From: Sacculina carcini
Taxonomy: Eukaryota > Arthropoda > Thecostraca > Sacculinidae
Direction: 5' to 3'
Length of the DNA stretch: 64,000 nt
Assembly (NCBI GenBank): GCA_916048095.2
Contig: OU696570.1
Location: forward strand, 10,196,816 to 10,260,815
In this document: piece by piece, positions 60,401 to 64,000 of the stretch
Layout of the letters: each line of letters starts with the position of its first letter
Numbering within the stretch: the stretch's first letter is position 1
Position numbers and translations under genes: made by a program
The notes under the pieces: generated by a model
The model's input: only the letters and a program-made list of their open reading frames with translations
Database searches by the model: none
Told to the model about the DNA's origin: nothing

Positions 60401-60483
60401 CGGTTGCCATTGCTGACTGCGGTCATATCAAGTTGCAACCGGACGAGTACTTTGCTGTGAGGAAGGTGCCCGTCGCGGAATAA
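27371..60483 (+). CDS. PPIB: Cyclophilin B-type peptidyl-prolyl cis-trans isomerase (four exons)
   Basis: Secretory-pathway cyclophilin that catalyses cis-trans isomerisation of peptidyl-prolyl bonds during protein folding in the endoplasmic reticulum. Coding exons are 27371-27463, 58853-59060, 59500-59684 and 60343-60483, giving 208 residues, the usual PPIB length. Residues 1-19 form a signal peptide ([19 protein letters not shown]). The cyclophilin fold follows with catalytic and ligand-binding residues intact: [15 protein letters not shown] (Arg, Phe, Gln), [16 protein letters not shown] (Gln, Phe) and [10 protein letters not shown] (Trp, Leu, His). Introns are GT-AG and phases agree (0, 1, 0). 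The K|V junction after exon 1 matches the human PPIB exon boundary as I recall it. Intron 1 is 31.4 kb and filled with mostly antisense mobile elements. The C-terminus is VPVAE. The gene looks functional; whether such a long intron is spliced efficiently cannot be judged here. Confidence 0.93.
27464..29840. other. Start of PPIB intron 1; no element recognised
   Basis: About 2.4 kb with near-balanced base composition, no repeats visible by eye and no recognised protein in any frame. It may include old, unrecognisable insertions or intronic regulatory sequence. Confidence 0.5.
29841..30200 (-). pseudogene. LINE ORF1 (gag-like) remnant with zinc knuckle
   Basis: The minus frame 30152-29841 (103 codons) contains [18 protein letters not shown] followed by [15 protein letters not shown], a C-X2-C-X4-H-X4-C knuckle. 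The combination 'FIG..RCR.YD....RC..CQ..GH...C' is the hallmark of ORF1 proteins of I/R1/Jockey-type LINEs. It lies directly downstream of E1 on the same strand but is probably a separate insertion. Confidence 0.6.
30302..31810 (-). pseudogene. E1: remnant of an unclassified gag-RT-RNase H retroelement
   Basis: Minus-strand order is: gag end (31810-31590, [20 protein letters not shown]), RT start (31581-31231, [53 protein letters not shown]), RT active site ([12 protein letters not shown], about 31050-31015), RT end (30940-30780, [16 protein letters not shown], then [14 protein letters not shown]) and RNase H end (about 30490-30370, [19 protein letters not shown]). Frameshifts and stops break it. 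The same blocks occur in E2 and E3, so it is a real family. No integrase or tyrosine recombinase is seen. RNase H has TDD where the relatives have TDN. Confidence 0.75.
31870..32125 (-). repeat. Partial second copy of the 33.7-34.0 kb glycoprotein-upstream segment
   Basis: Matches 33745-33990 closely (CGTGTCCAGCAATGACGTGC; TTGTTCACGTACATCAAGAT; CAATTGGTGCGACACGGCAT). It lacks about 40 bases present in the other copy (AATGCAAAAGACAGCTCGTC region). Both read on the minus strand as the same peptide ([16 protein letters not shown]). It shows that the glycoprotein-like sequence exists in more than one copy or was partly duplicated in tandem. It ends close to the 5' edge of E1. Confidence 0.75.
32126..32639. 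other. Intervening sequence with hAT-like terminus
   Basis: CAGTGGTTCTTAACCGGGGG at about 32494-32513, followed by TGCTCGCACCCCTAGGG, is the hAT terminal class also seen at 4944. The rest is AT-rich with no recognised gene; AACCTAACCTAA occurs near 32325. Confidence 0.4.
32640..34000 (-). pseudogene. Endogenous viral-type membrane glycoprotein region (flavi-like prM/M-E layout), degraded
   Basis: The main open frame runs 33787-32969 (272 codons) on the minus strand. It shows a furin-type site RQKR (33745-33734). A segment of about 75 residues follows with a short ectodomain and two hydrophobic helices (about 33630-33510). Next come a second basic site RVTR (about 33480-33468), another double hydrophobic hairpin ending in a signal-peptidase-like ARVYA (about 33287), and a cysteine-rich ectodomain start ([17 protein letters not shown]; later KSCYTDWG). 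Basic cleavage site, 75-residue two-helix protein, signal cleavage, then Cys-rich ectodomain is the prM/M-E order of flaviviruses. Related frames continue at 33045-32794 and 32807-32640, and upstream at 33998-33791, split by frameshifts (one at a run of nine A, 33790-33798). It could instead be an env captured by a retroelement. Sequence-level homology is weak. Confidence 0.45.
34458..34856 (-). repeat. 3' LTR of Gypsy B
   Basis: 399 bp. Ends are TGTAGTGAG...CACCTCA in plus orientation. The only visible differences from the other LTR are GAGAGG versus GAGG and ATTAAAAAC versus ATTAAGAAC. Confidence 0.95.
34920..38223 (-). pseudogene. pol: Gypsy B pol (protease-RT-RNase H-integrase), one stop and two frameshifts
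   Basis: Frame 38223-37213: protease ([14 protein letters not shown]), then RT fingers and palm ([49 protein letters not shown]). It stops at TAA (37213-37215) at the tyrosine of the YLDD catalytic motif; LDDLLVFS continues in the same frame. Frame 37170-35881: RT end, RNase H ([39 protein letters not shown]) and integrase zinc domain ([26 protein letters not shown]) to [10 protein letters not shown]. One frameshift near 35895 leads to the core ([15 protein letters not shown]) and another near 35720 leads to 35717-34920 ([22 protein letters not shown]). In a young copy this suggests mobilisation in trans or very recent decay. Confidence 0.93.
38210..38240 (-). promoter_or_regulatory. Conserved gag-pol frameshift junction
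   Basis: Minus-strand GGAAAACTAGAG (UAG is the gag stop) with pol open in the -1 frame. The same 12 bases occur at the gag end of element A (about 3152-3163), although the two copies are diverged elsewhere. GGAAAAC is not a perfect X XXY YYZ heptamer, so the exact slip is inferred. Confidence 0.5.
38226..39041 (-). CDS. gag: Gypsy B Gag, intact
   Basis: 271 residues from ATG at 39041. Capsid-type region at residues about 30-165 ([69 protein letters not shown]). The C-terminal basic region has an atypical zinc-binding block, C-X3-H-X10-C-X3-C ([19 protein letters not shown]), the CHCC pattern reported for CsRn1-clade Gag proteins. The frame ends GCG GAA AAC TAG, and pol is open in the -1 frame across this stop. 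Element A has the same junction, so Pol is probably made by -1 frameshifting. Confidence 0.9.
   Translation of the reverse strand: MSFSTMSVKSNDHSSNAHANVDMAINVQIRAPAFINENVEAWFSIIEAQFHINRVRSQTQMFFHALASLPPEVVGRVTRDVMPKKSFDDLKEAVTANYQRSIPELLTSLLSTTEITGRPSEYLNQLVAHGTRIQAGEELLRHKFIHALPDRVRMILAAQKDLTLEQLGKLADELVPLMEQSCSLVVPRSPPPQRYSQRGRRSERERPGSDIPIGVRPFSADQRPQVCRAHIYFGSSARTCKPWCKWPGNKDGLRMQASSRASSPHPLQAEN
39108..39504 (-). repeat. 5' LTR of Gypsy B
   Basis: 397 bp, followed on the minus strand by the primer-binding site TGGTGCCCCGAGTGAGGA. Confidence 0.95.
40430..40686. repeat. Inverted fragment of repeat R2 family
   Basis: 40440-40590 is the reverse complement of 10600-10720 with scattered changes (GGTTCTCAA.CCCTGCT, TCAATAATTGAA, GAAGTG.....AGTAC.GTG). 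No gene. Confidence 0.5.
40692..41148 (-). repeat. 3' LTR of the BEL/Pao element
   Basis: 457 bp, aligned with 47405-47855 over its full length, with scattered substitutions and different lengths of the CACATA/CACACA microsatellite (about 40830-40965). The LTRs are clearly more diverged than those of Gypsy B, so this insertion is older. Confidence 0.9.
41372..43844 (-). pseudogene. E2: most complete copy of the unclassified gag-RT-RNase H element
   Basis: Gag-like region at 43844-42640 in one long frame: Pro/Ala-rich N-terminus, helical middle ([36 protein letters not shown]), then a Gln run and an Arg-rich block ([18 protein letters not shown]) instead of zinc knuckles, then [18 protein letters not shown] occupies 42550-41822 in another frame: [81 protein letters not shown], then [11 protein letters not shown] after a stop. 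RNase H is at 41707-41372: [49 protein letters not shown]1 shows gag and RT in one frame, so the frame change here is probably damage. The element ends abruptly after RNase H; no integrase, YR or LTR of its own is seen. Confidence 0.75.
43869..43918. repeat. Short segment shared with 51241-51292
   Basis: CTTGTATTTAGCTCGCTAGT through AACTTTAT occurs here and at 51241. At 51292 the sequence continues into R2-family DNA, whereas here it is cut by the start of repeat R. It marks the insertion point of repeat R in an older repeat. Confidence 0.6.
43927..44968. repeat. Repeat R copy 1 (about 1.04 kb)
   Basis: Nearly identical to 53140-54175 from CATATGGCAGCTGCTCGCC to GATGCTGTTACAA. It includes a minus-strand frame of 72 codons with no known match and an inverted hAT-type word (GGTTAGGAACCACTGATC, near 44106). 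It abuts the BEL RT break at about 44970. Confidence 0.85.
44970..47319 (-). pseudogene. gag-pol: BEL/Pao gag-protease-RT start
   Basis: Frame 47319-46240: Gag with the BEL-specific block [20 protein letters not shown], then [13 protein letters not shown] and a long helical part. A frameshift near 46315 leads to 46312-44996: zinc knuckles [14 protein letters not shown] and [13 protein letters not shown], an aspartic protease ([20 protein letters not shown]), a middle domain ([26 protein letters not shown]) and the RT start ([54 protein letters not shown]). After another frame change it reads [10 protein letters not shown] and is cut at about 44970. This is classic BEL/Pao wording. About half of pol is missing. 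Confidence 0.92.
47405..47855 (-). repeat. 5' LTR of the BEL/Pao element
   Basis: 451 bp, with a CACATA-type microsatellite at 47540-47665. The outer edge (GTCGCCAACA at 47855) is followed by the TGCAT duplication. Confidence 0.9.
47861..48074. other. No gene recognised
   Basis: Flank of the BEL insertion, AT-rich, leading into the 3' end of the hAT transposase gene on the minus strand. Confidence 0.4.
48075..50850 (-). pseudogene. hAT-superfamily transposase gene with introns, one in-frame stop
   Basis: Starts at ATG 50850 ([13 protein letters not shown]). Exon 1 (50850-50521) has a BED-type finger ([20 protein letters not shown], then C..C) and a perfect donor gtaagt. The next exon (about 50353-50117) reads [15 protein letters not shown] and [18 protein letters not shown], ending [11 protein letters not shown]|gtgagc. 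A short exon (50012-49944) reads [19 protein letters not shown]. Another (about 49731-49367) carries the second catalytic aspartate, [16 protein letters not shown], and [17 protein letters not shown]. Later pieces at 49106-48890 ([20 protein letters not shown]) and 48543-48075 carry the C-terminal dimerisation region ([20 protein letters not shown]), an in-frame TAG at 48294-48296, then [17 protein letters not shown]. Splice sites look preserved, so inactivation may be mild. The element ends were not identified. Confidence 0.8.
51100..52193. repeat. Repeat-derived, gene-free
   Basis: 51241-51430 is R2-family-like (GAAGTGCAGCACAGTACCGT). 51430-51740 is a diverged reverse complement of 61880-62270 (GACAATTGGGGCT, TAAAAA/poly-T blocks). 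No coding region is recognised. Confidence 0.5.
52194..52337 (-). repeat. 48 bp tandem repeat, three units, reads as a 16-residue Pro-rich repeat
   Basis: Units begin GGCGGATCAC (52194), GGTGGATCAC (52242) and GGCGGATCAC (52290), exactly 48 bases apart. On the minus strand one frame reads as repeated [16 protein letters not shown]-type peptides, with one stop. A period of 16 codons and mostly silent or conservative changes suggest it was once coding. Confidence 0.7.
52338..52779. other. No gene recognised
   Basis: Contains the short near-repeat GTTGTAATGAGGGAGGCGAT (about 52715-52800, three approximate copies). No coding region seen. Confidence 0.4.
52780..53181 (-). pseudogene. MULE-type transposase remnant
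   Basis: The minus frame 53181-52987 reads [20 protein letters not shown] followed by [17 protein letters not shown]. This is the FP....GC.FH..QA..R block at the C-terminal end of the MULE transposase core. The adjoining frame 52971-52780 reads [18 protein letters not shown], in line with the helix that follows in MULEs. Only this C-terminal piece remains; catalytic DD.E positions are not visible. Confidence 0.6.
53140..54175. repeat. Repeat R copy 2
   Basis: Direct copy of 43927-44968, about 9.2 kb away, with small substitutions and indels (for example ATACCTTGC-side ends differ). It ends GATGCTGTTACAA at about 54174. The target context differs from copy 1. Confidence 0.85.
54176..54650. 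other. No gene recognised
   Basis: Contains the direct near-repeat ATATATATGAATGAGACTG.A (54360 and 54622). Confidence 0.4.
54655..56263 (-). pseudogene. LINE copy 4 (RT and post-RT region), split by LINE copy 5
   Basis: The minus strand reads [20 protein letters not shown] and [20 protein letters not shown] (56070-55890). After the plus-strand insertion it resumes with [20 protein letters not shown], then [20 protein letters not shown] and [15 protein letters not shown] (55370-55090). The order 'LG.PV...L......H.ALF..R......YL.R..P......W.QA.LPV..GG.G.R...D.A.PA..AS' is typical of one group of metazoan LINE proteins. A second short copy of its far end is seen at 54655-54735 versus 54885-54960. 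The clade was not determined. Confidence 0.7.
55347..55886 (+). mobile_element. LINE copy 5 (RNase H-type tail and 3' UTR), 5' truncated insertion
   Basis: Plus-strand frame reads [19 protein letters not shown], then [20 protein letters not shown] and, after a stop, [15 protein letters not shown]. This is the end of an RNase H-bearing LINE ORF2 (I/R1/Jockey-like). The 3' UTR ends CCTAGAGGCCGTTGCAACCC, AATAAACAAAC, then A-rich sequence at 55886. It is flanked by AAATACGTAGCTC (55334-55346) and AAATACGTGGCCC (55887-55899), a probable 13 bp target duplication with two mismatches. It interrupts LINE copy 4. Confidence 0.75.
56264..56350 (-). repeat. LINE 3' tail fragment
   Basis: The minus strand ends CATTATGACGGAATAAATGA. 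It is a near copy of 57305-57405 (TTATTCCGTCA.AATGATAT, TTTATCCCTGTCTTGAATGT). Both are 3' tails of the same LINE family. Confidence 0.6.
56554..56629. repeat. Two adjacent hairpins downstream of the E3 RNase H
   Basis: GGTGCGGCCGTCC/GGACGGACGCACC (56554-56584) and CCTTCCCGAGCATGCG/CGCATGCTCGGGAAAGG (56593-56629). Both are near-perfect inverted repeats with short loops, side by side. Confidence 0.7.
57489..58048. repeat. Foldback (palindromic) element, about 560 bp, centre near 57770
   Basis: The two halves are reverse complements over about 270 bases: GCGCTAGCG at 57489 with CGCTAGCGTC at 58040, CAATATGTTCACCTCGG with CCGAGGTGAACATATTG, and GCACCTAACATACTGTG with CACAGTATGTAAGGTGC. Within it, CAGTGGTTTTCAAC (57675) and its inverse (near 57867) look like hAT-type termini. 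The centre contains TTGGCTAGGTTAGGTCAGGT. Confidence 0.85.
58314..58852. other. 3' end of PPIB intron 1
   Basis: A perfect hairpin ACATAGCTCAATCGG/CCGATTGAGCTATGT lies at about 58316-58350. CA-rich sequence follows at 58420-58470, then an inverted GGCGAGC/GCTCGCC pair near 58495-58520. The polypyrimidine tract before exon 2 is weak. Confidence 0.5.
58853..59060 (+). CDS. PPIB: PPIB exon 2
   Basis: 208 bases, acceptor TTGTGGAAG|GTG, donor GGAG|gtaggt, phase 0 to phase 1. Encodes VWFDMTIGG through the active-site block [20 protein letters not shown]. It carries a small species-specific segment, [16 protein letters not shown], where vertebrate PPIB has ALATGEKGFGYKNSKF. Confidence 0.95.
59500..59684 (+). 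CDS. PPIB: PPIB exon 3
   Basis: 185 bases, acceptor TATATAG|GC, donor GGCATG|gtgagg. Encodes [19 protein letters not shown], then [17 protein letters not shown] and [16 protein letters not shown]. Reading past the donor would continue into intron sequence with no similarity to cyclophilins. Confidence 0.95.
60343..60483 (+). CDS. PPIB: PPIB exon 4 and stop
   Basis: 47 codons including TAA (60481-60483). The acceptor is GTATTTGCAG. Encodes [17 protein letters not shown], then the conserved strand [11 protein letters not shown]. No clear AATAAA was found in the first 250 bases after the stop. Confidence 0.92.
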   Translation, partial: KVVRQIENTPTNERDRPNSPVAIADCGHIKLQPDEYFAVRKVPVAE

Positions 60484-60870
60484 CGACATGGAGAGCAGTA
60501 AAAAGCGGCGATGGAAGAAGTGATTTTGAAACATTATCCTCACTAGTCGTTAGCTTGCTATAACTACGTGTGCCTGTCTTGTATATGTGAGTGTGGCGTT
60601 TCCATAATTCCTATCTCGTTCAATTGATTTACTTTTGGGTAAAAATTGCATTAGAATTCGGTCATATTTTTATACGGTGCCTTCACTGTCGATTTTTGTA
60701 TCATTCCGGCTCGACAAATACATTACCAGTGTGTGTGTGGGTGTTATGAGCAGAGGTCGGAAAAATATGTGATCACATAAAAATGTTGTTTCACCTAAAA
60801 CCCTGTTTTACGGCAAAAAACATAAAACGTATTTTCTAGAAATTTTACCCTGACATGAGAGATTTATTAT

Positions 60871-60947
<77 letters not shown>

Positions 60948-62339
60948 ATTTATTTGAGGCAAATTTTCCCTCTGCGGATTAATTAATTCTATTTTTGGAT
61001 TAACACACTGATCTTAGTGATTTGACGATATGCGCGTGTGCCGGAAGCATGCACATTCGGTGTCAAATGACCACGGTATCAAAAAATGGTGTGTGTGTGT
61101 TTCCGGCGGGACCCACCGTTTTGCGCTAAACCGTTAAGTCAACGTAAGCTAAATAGGCTCCGCCCACCGGATTAGCCCAGGCGCGCCGAGAGGGATGGGG
61201 CTCCGCTCAGAAGAAGTGGCAAAGAAGATTTGTGAGCCGTCATTGCAGAGAATGAGTGCAACGCTTCAATTTCTCTGCGCGTTGCTTAGAATTTAGTGAA
61301 TTCAAAGGCGTAAAGTAGCCTAGATTGTTCTTGTCGTTTTGAGATGATCGTTCGAACCTTTTTCTAAACATGATTTATAAGGCTCTTCAGGCAAACAGTC
61401 TAGAAAATATAAATATATGTTTATTGGTTTAATTGGAGTGTTAATAAAACCTTAGACATTCATTGTTTCACTTCAAATTAGAAATATGTTGGTTTAGCTC
61501 GATTTTATGTACTGTGATTCCGATGCTCGACTAAGAACAACTTTTCAAAGATGATTAAGGCTCTTCTAGTGTGCAATTTTTAATATTTTTGAATTATTCC
61601 TATTTATTTCGATTATCGTCTCGTCGACAAAACAATAACAATTATTATGCCTAAGTAACATTTATTATTGCAATGTTACTTTTTGAAAGTTATATTTATC
61701 AAAGCTAATCAACGCACTGTTCTAGTGTTATTTTTGGCAAATGTCTTTACGTTGTTAGGTTAGGTTGGTTAGGTTAGGTGAGGTTAGGCTGGCTAGTTCA
61801 GGCTAGGTTGGTTAGGTTTGGTTATGTAAGTTACACTTTCCGCCGTTAGAGAGCGCTAGTATTGCAGTGGACGTAGTGATGCAAAATAACTTTTTTTTGG
61901 TTGCGGTTTTTTTTAGGTTTTTGGGTTTTTTGTTTTTTTAGAATTAGCCCCAATTGTCTTAGGATGTTGGATTTTAGTACATAGAAACGAGTTTAATTGA
62001 CGTTTTGTACATCTTTACATGTCTTATTTCAAATATAATTTGATAATGGTATAAAAAACACAAATATTTATCAATAAAAACCTCAGGAGACTGTTTGAGA
62101 GTGCATCCGGGTCCGGTGGTTTAGGTTTTTCATTGAGAAAACCCATGTTTTTAAAGATGATTATAATTATGTGGATATTTGAAATAATTTGTCAGCAGAA
62201 TAAAACAAATTCATTAAGTAATCATGTGTTTTTTTTTAAAGAAACCAAGTTTTTTATGAAAATATGCAATGATGTTTTTCAAATTGGTTTGAAATTCGTT
62301 TCATTAATGTACAGATTCAGAAAATGTTGACAGCAGAAC
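60484..62339. other. Region downstream of PPIB; repeats only
   Basis: (TA)n at 60874-60932. TTAGGTTAGG/AGGTTGG-type runs at 61756-61820. 61880-62270 matches 51430-51740 in inverse orientation. A 200-base GC-richer patch (61130-61330) has no recognised feature. The 3' UTR end of PPIB could not be placed. Confidence 0.5.
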
Positions 62340-62671
62340 AAGACAAGTTAATTGGTTGGTCAAGTGTTTTTTTGACAAACGTATATTTAACGTTTTTTCA
62401 ATGGAACAATGTTTTCTAAAACAGTATCTATGTAAAATAGATTTGATTGATGTACGTTCAAATAACTTTTGTATACCAAGTAGCCTGCTGGTACGTATAA
62501 CCGGCTGGTTAAATCACTTGATTTAAACTGTTTTTATACCATGTTTTTTTAAACGTTTTTCGTAGATGTAGATATATAGAAAAAAATTGGCGGCATATCA
62601 AGGAAAGTTGAACCAAATTAATTGTTTTTTTAGTAACCTGTTTTTAGAACTAGTTTTATAGATGATGGTTT
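62340..62671 (+). repeat. Repeat R2 copy lacking Gypsy D (paralogous empty site), cut by Gypsy C
   Basis: Matches 5330-5647 and then, without a break, the first bases after Gypsy D: TTTTTAGAACTAGTTTTATA continues as GATGATGGTTT. Gypsy D sits exactly between these two parts in the other copy. The repeat is interrupted at 62671/62672 by the LTR of element C. Confidence 0.8.
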
Positions 62672-62858
62672 TGTAGGAACGCCTACAGTAACGAGTAAGT
62701 AACACACACTAGCTGCAACGAACAACTGGTGTATTTACAGAAGCACAATGTGTTGTTGTTTGTACACCTTCACATTTGGCGCACACAAGGTCTAACAATA
62801 AAACAGAAACAATATAACAATTACATTATATTTAACTATTAAATAAATAGAAATAACA
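62672..62858 (-). repeat. 3' LTR of Gypsy C
   Basis: 187 bp, plus-orientation ends TGTAGGAACG and AAATAACA. It is followed inward by a C-rich tract (CACAGCCCCCTTCGGGTGC, about 62869-62887), which on the minus strand is the expected purine-rich primer. The other LTR is outside the window. Confidence 0.65.
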
Positions 62859-63076
62859 GACGGCGGCCACAGCCCCCTTCGGGTGCAAGGCACCGATTAC
62901 CGATACCGTCTGGGGACGCAAACCAGTCGGGCGCGCCGTGACCACACAATTCTGTCTGGATACTGTGTGAGAGATGGCTCAGCTGGAATGGGAGGTGTCT
63001 GAGTCGTTGAAGTGGCTGCTGGTGTTCCGTACGGAAGAGCCGATGCCGAAGCAGTAGAGGGCGCGTCACTGTTCTC

Positions 63077-63958
63077 CTAGAATGCTGGTTTCAGCCGGTC
63101 AAGGGCGACGGTGTCTAGTCTTCCGTTGATGTCCAGGACAACAGCTTTGTCACCCCGCTTGATTACAGCATATGGGCCACGGTAAGGTGGTGTCAAAGGC
63201 GGGCGTACAGCATCGACGCGGACAAATACGTGTTTCGCTGTTTTCAGCGGCTGCGAGACAAATGGGCGTTCGGCGTCAGAACTCCGATGCCAGGATGTTG
63301 GTGTCGGTCGCAGCTTGGAGATGGCAGTTGCCAGTTGTCGAACAGTCTCACAAACCGGCGCTGGAGTCGTTTGAGAGAAGAACTGGCCCGGCAGACGCAT
63401 CTTCTCTCCCAAGACAAGCTCTGCTGAAGACGAGTTGATGTCTGGTTTGTAAGAAGCTCGCATGCCCATCAGCACAACAGGTAAGGCGATGAGCCAGTTT
63501 GTGGACCTCTACAGTGCAGCGGTGAGAGACGCCTTCAATTGACGATGTATCCGCTCCACCAATCCGTTCTGCTGAGGAGAATACGCGCATGTTGTTTTGT
63601 GAGCCACTCCCAGGATGGACCAGAACTCGATGACGTCACCGTCGATGTCAATGTGCAGGGCCTCAAATCGGCCGGACGGTGTGGCAGGACGACGCAGAGT
63701 CGAGCGCTGATGACGACCGACCTTGCACTGCTGACAAGGGACACAGTTCTTCGCCCAGGTTGAAACCTTTGATCCGATGCGTTTGAAAACAAAGCGCTCG
63801 GAAATCAAGCGACGTGTTGCTCGTGCACTAGGATGGTGCATGTTGTGAAATGAACAGAAGATATCGTGTTGGAGCGACTCAGGTACAAGAGGACGATCAA
63901 CACCATTAGACACGTCAACTAGCAGGCCACCCGCGACACCCTCGACCTCGACGTTCAA
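63077..63958 (-). pseudogene. pol: Gypsy C integrase, internal deletion and stop
   Basis: The zinc domain (HHPSARATRRLISERFVF, CVPCQQCK) leads to the first core aspartate (EALHIDIDG). The frame then jumps directly to the region near the third catalytic residue (YSPQQNGLVERIHRQLK). The segment that should hold the second aspartate is deleted, so it cannot be active. An in-frame stop at 63509-63511 is followed by VLMGMRASYKPDINSSSAEL, then VRVDAVRPPLTPPYRGPYAV and GRLDTVALDRLKPAF, the C-terminal domain ending at 63077. Confidence 0.85.
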
Positions 63959-64000
63959 TACAAAGCGACGGGGAGGCGGCGAGTTCAGAAGCGTCCGCGG

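Larger units (their letters stand above)
62672..64000 (-). mobile_element. Ty3/Gypsy element C, 3' part only
   Basis: Minus-strand Gypsy element entering from the right edge: integrase and LTR. Its protein wording is related to elements A and B (RTRP.T-type tail, RLKPAF end), but the LTR is different, so it is a distinct family of the same broad group. Its insertion site is 12 bases from the Gypsy D site in the other R2 copy. Confidence 0.8.

Overview
This is a stretch of animal nuclear DNA, most likely from an invertebrate. The only recognisable host gene is a four-exon, plus-strand cyclophilin B-type peptidyl-prolyl isomerase (PPIB). Exon 1 lies at 27371-27463 and exons 2-4 at 58853-60483, so intron 1 is about 31.4 kb long. 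Almost everything else is transposable-element or virus-derived DNA, usually broken. Short TTAGG-like runs (about 57755 and 61756-61800), long CA/TA microsatellites and the mix of retroelements fit an invertebrate. I cannot name the group from sequence alone.

Layout. 1-3500: the 5' two thirds of a degenerate minus-strand Ty3/Gypsy element (A) that runs off the left edge. 4309-14349: a probable hAT-type DNA element with TAGGG(C/G)TGGG termini. It contains a plus-strand Gypsy element (D, 5648-10219, LTRs and TTATG target duplication visible) and a minus-strand LINE. 14.4-18.0 kb: two more LINE copies of the same CR1/L2-like family. 18.0-22.4 kb: two tandem or dispersed repeat systems and microsatellites. 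23.2 kb: a tRNA-derived SINE. 25.2 kb: a 248 bp palindrome. 27.37 kb: PPIB exon 1, including the signal peptide.

Intron 1 of PPIB (27464-58852) is packed with elements, nearly all antisense to the gene. They are: LINE ORF1 debris; three divergent copies (E1 at 30.3-31.8 kb, E2 at 41.4-43.8 kb, E3 at 56.5-58.3 kb) of an unusual RT-RNase H element; a degraded membrane glycoprotein-like region at 32.6-34.0 kb that resembles a flavivirus-type prM/M-E segment; a hAT-type element (34124-40394, 8 bp target duplication) hosting a recently inserted Gypsy element (B, 34458-39504, near-identical LTRs); a BEL/Pao element (40692-47855) whose pol is cut inside RT and whose interior now holds E2; a spliced hAT transposase pseudogene (48.1-50.9 kb); a MULE transposase remnant (52.8-53.2 kb); a LINE interrupted by another LINE (54.7-56.3 kb); and a 560 bp foldback element (57.49-58.05 kb).

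Downstream of PPIB (60.5-62.3 kb) there is only repeat-like DNA. At 62.34-62.67 kb lies a second copy of the repeat that Gypsy D entered. It still lacks D but is interrupted 12 bases further on by another Gypsy element (C), which runs off the right edge.

The elements do not act together as a system; they are layered insertions whose relative order can often be read. The observations most worth checking are the flavi-like glycoprotein remnant, the E1/E2/E3 RT family, and the antisense-biased loading of the PPIB intron.
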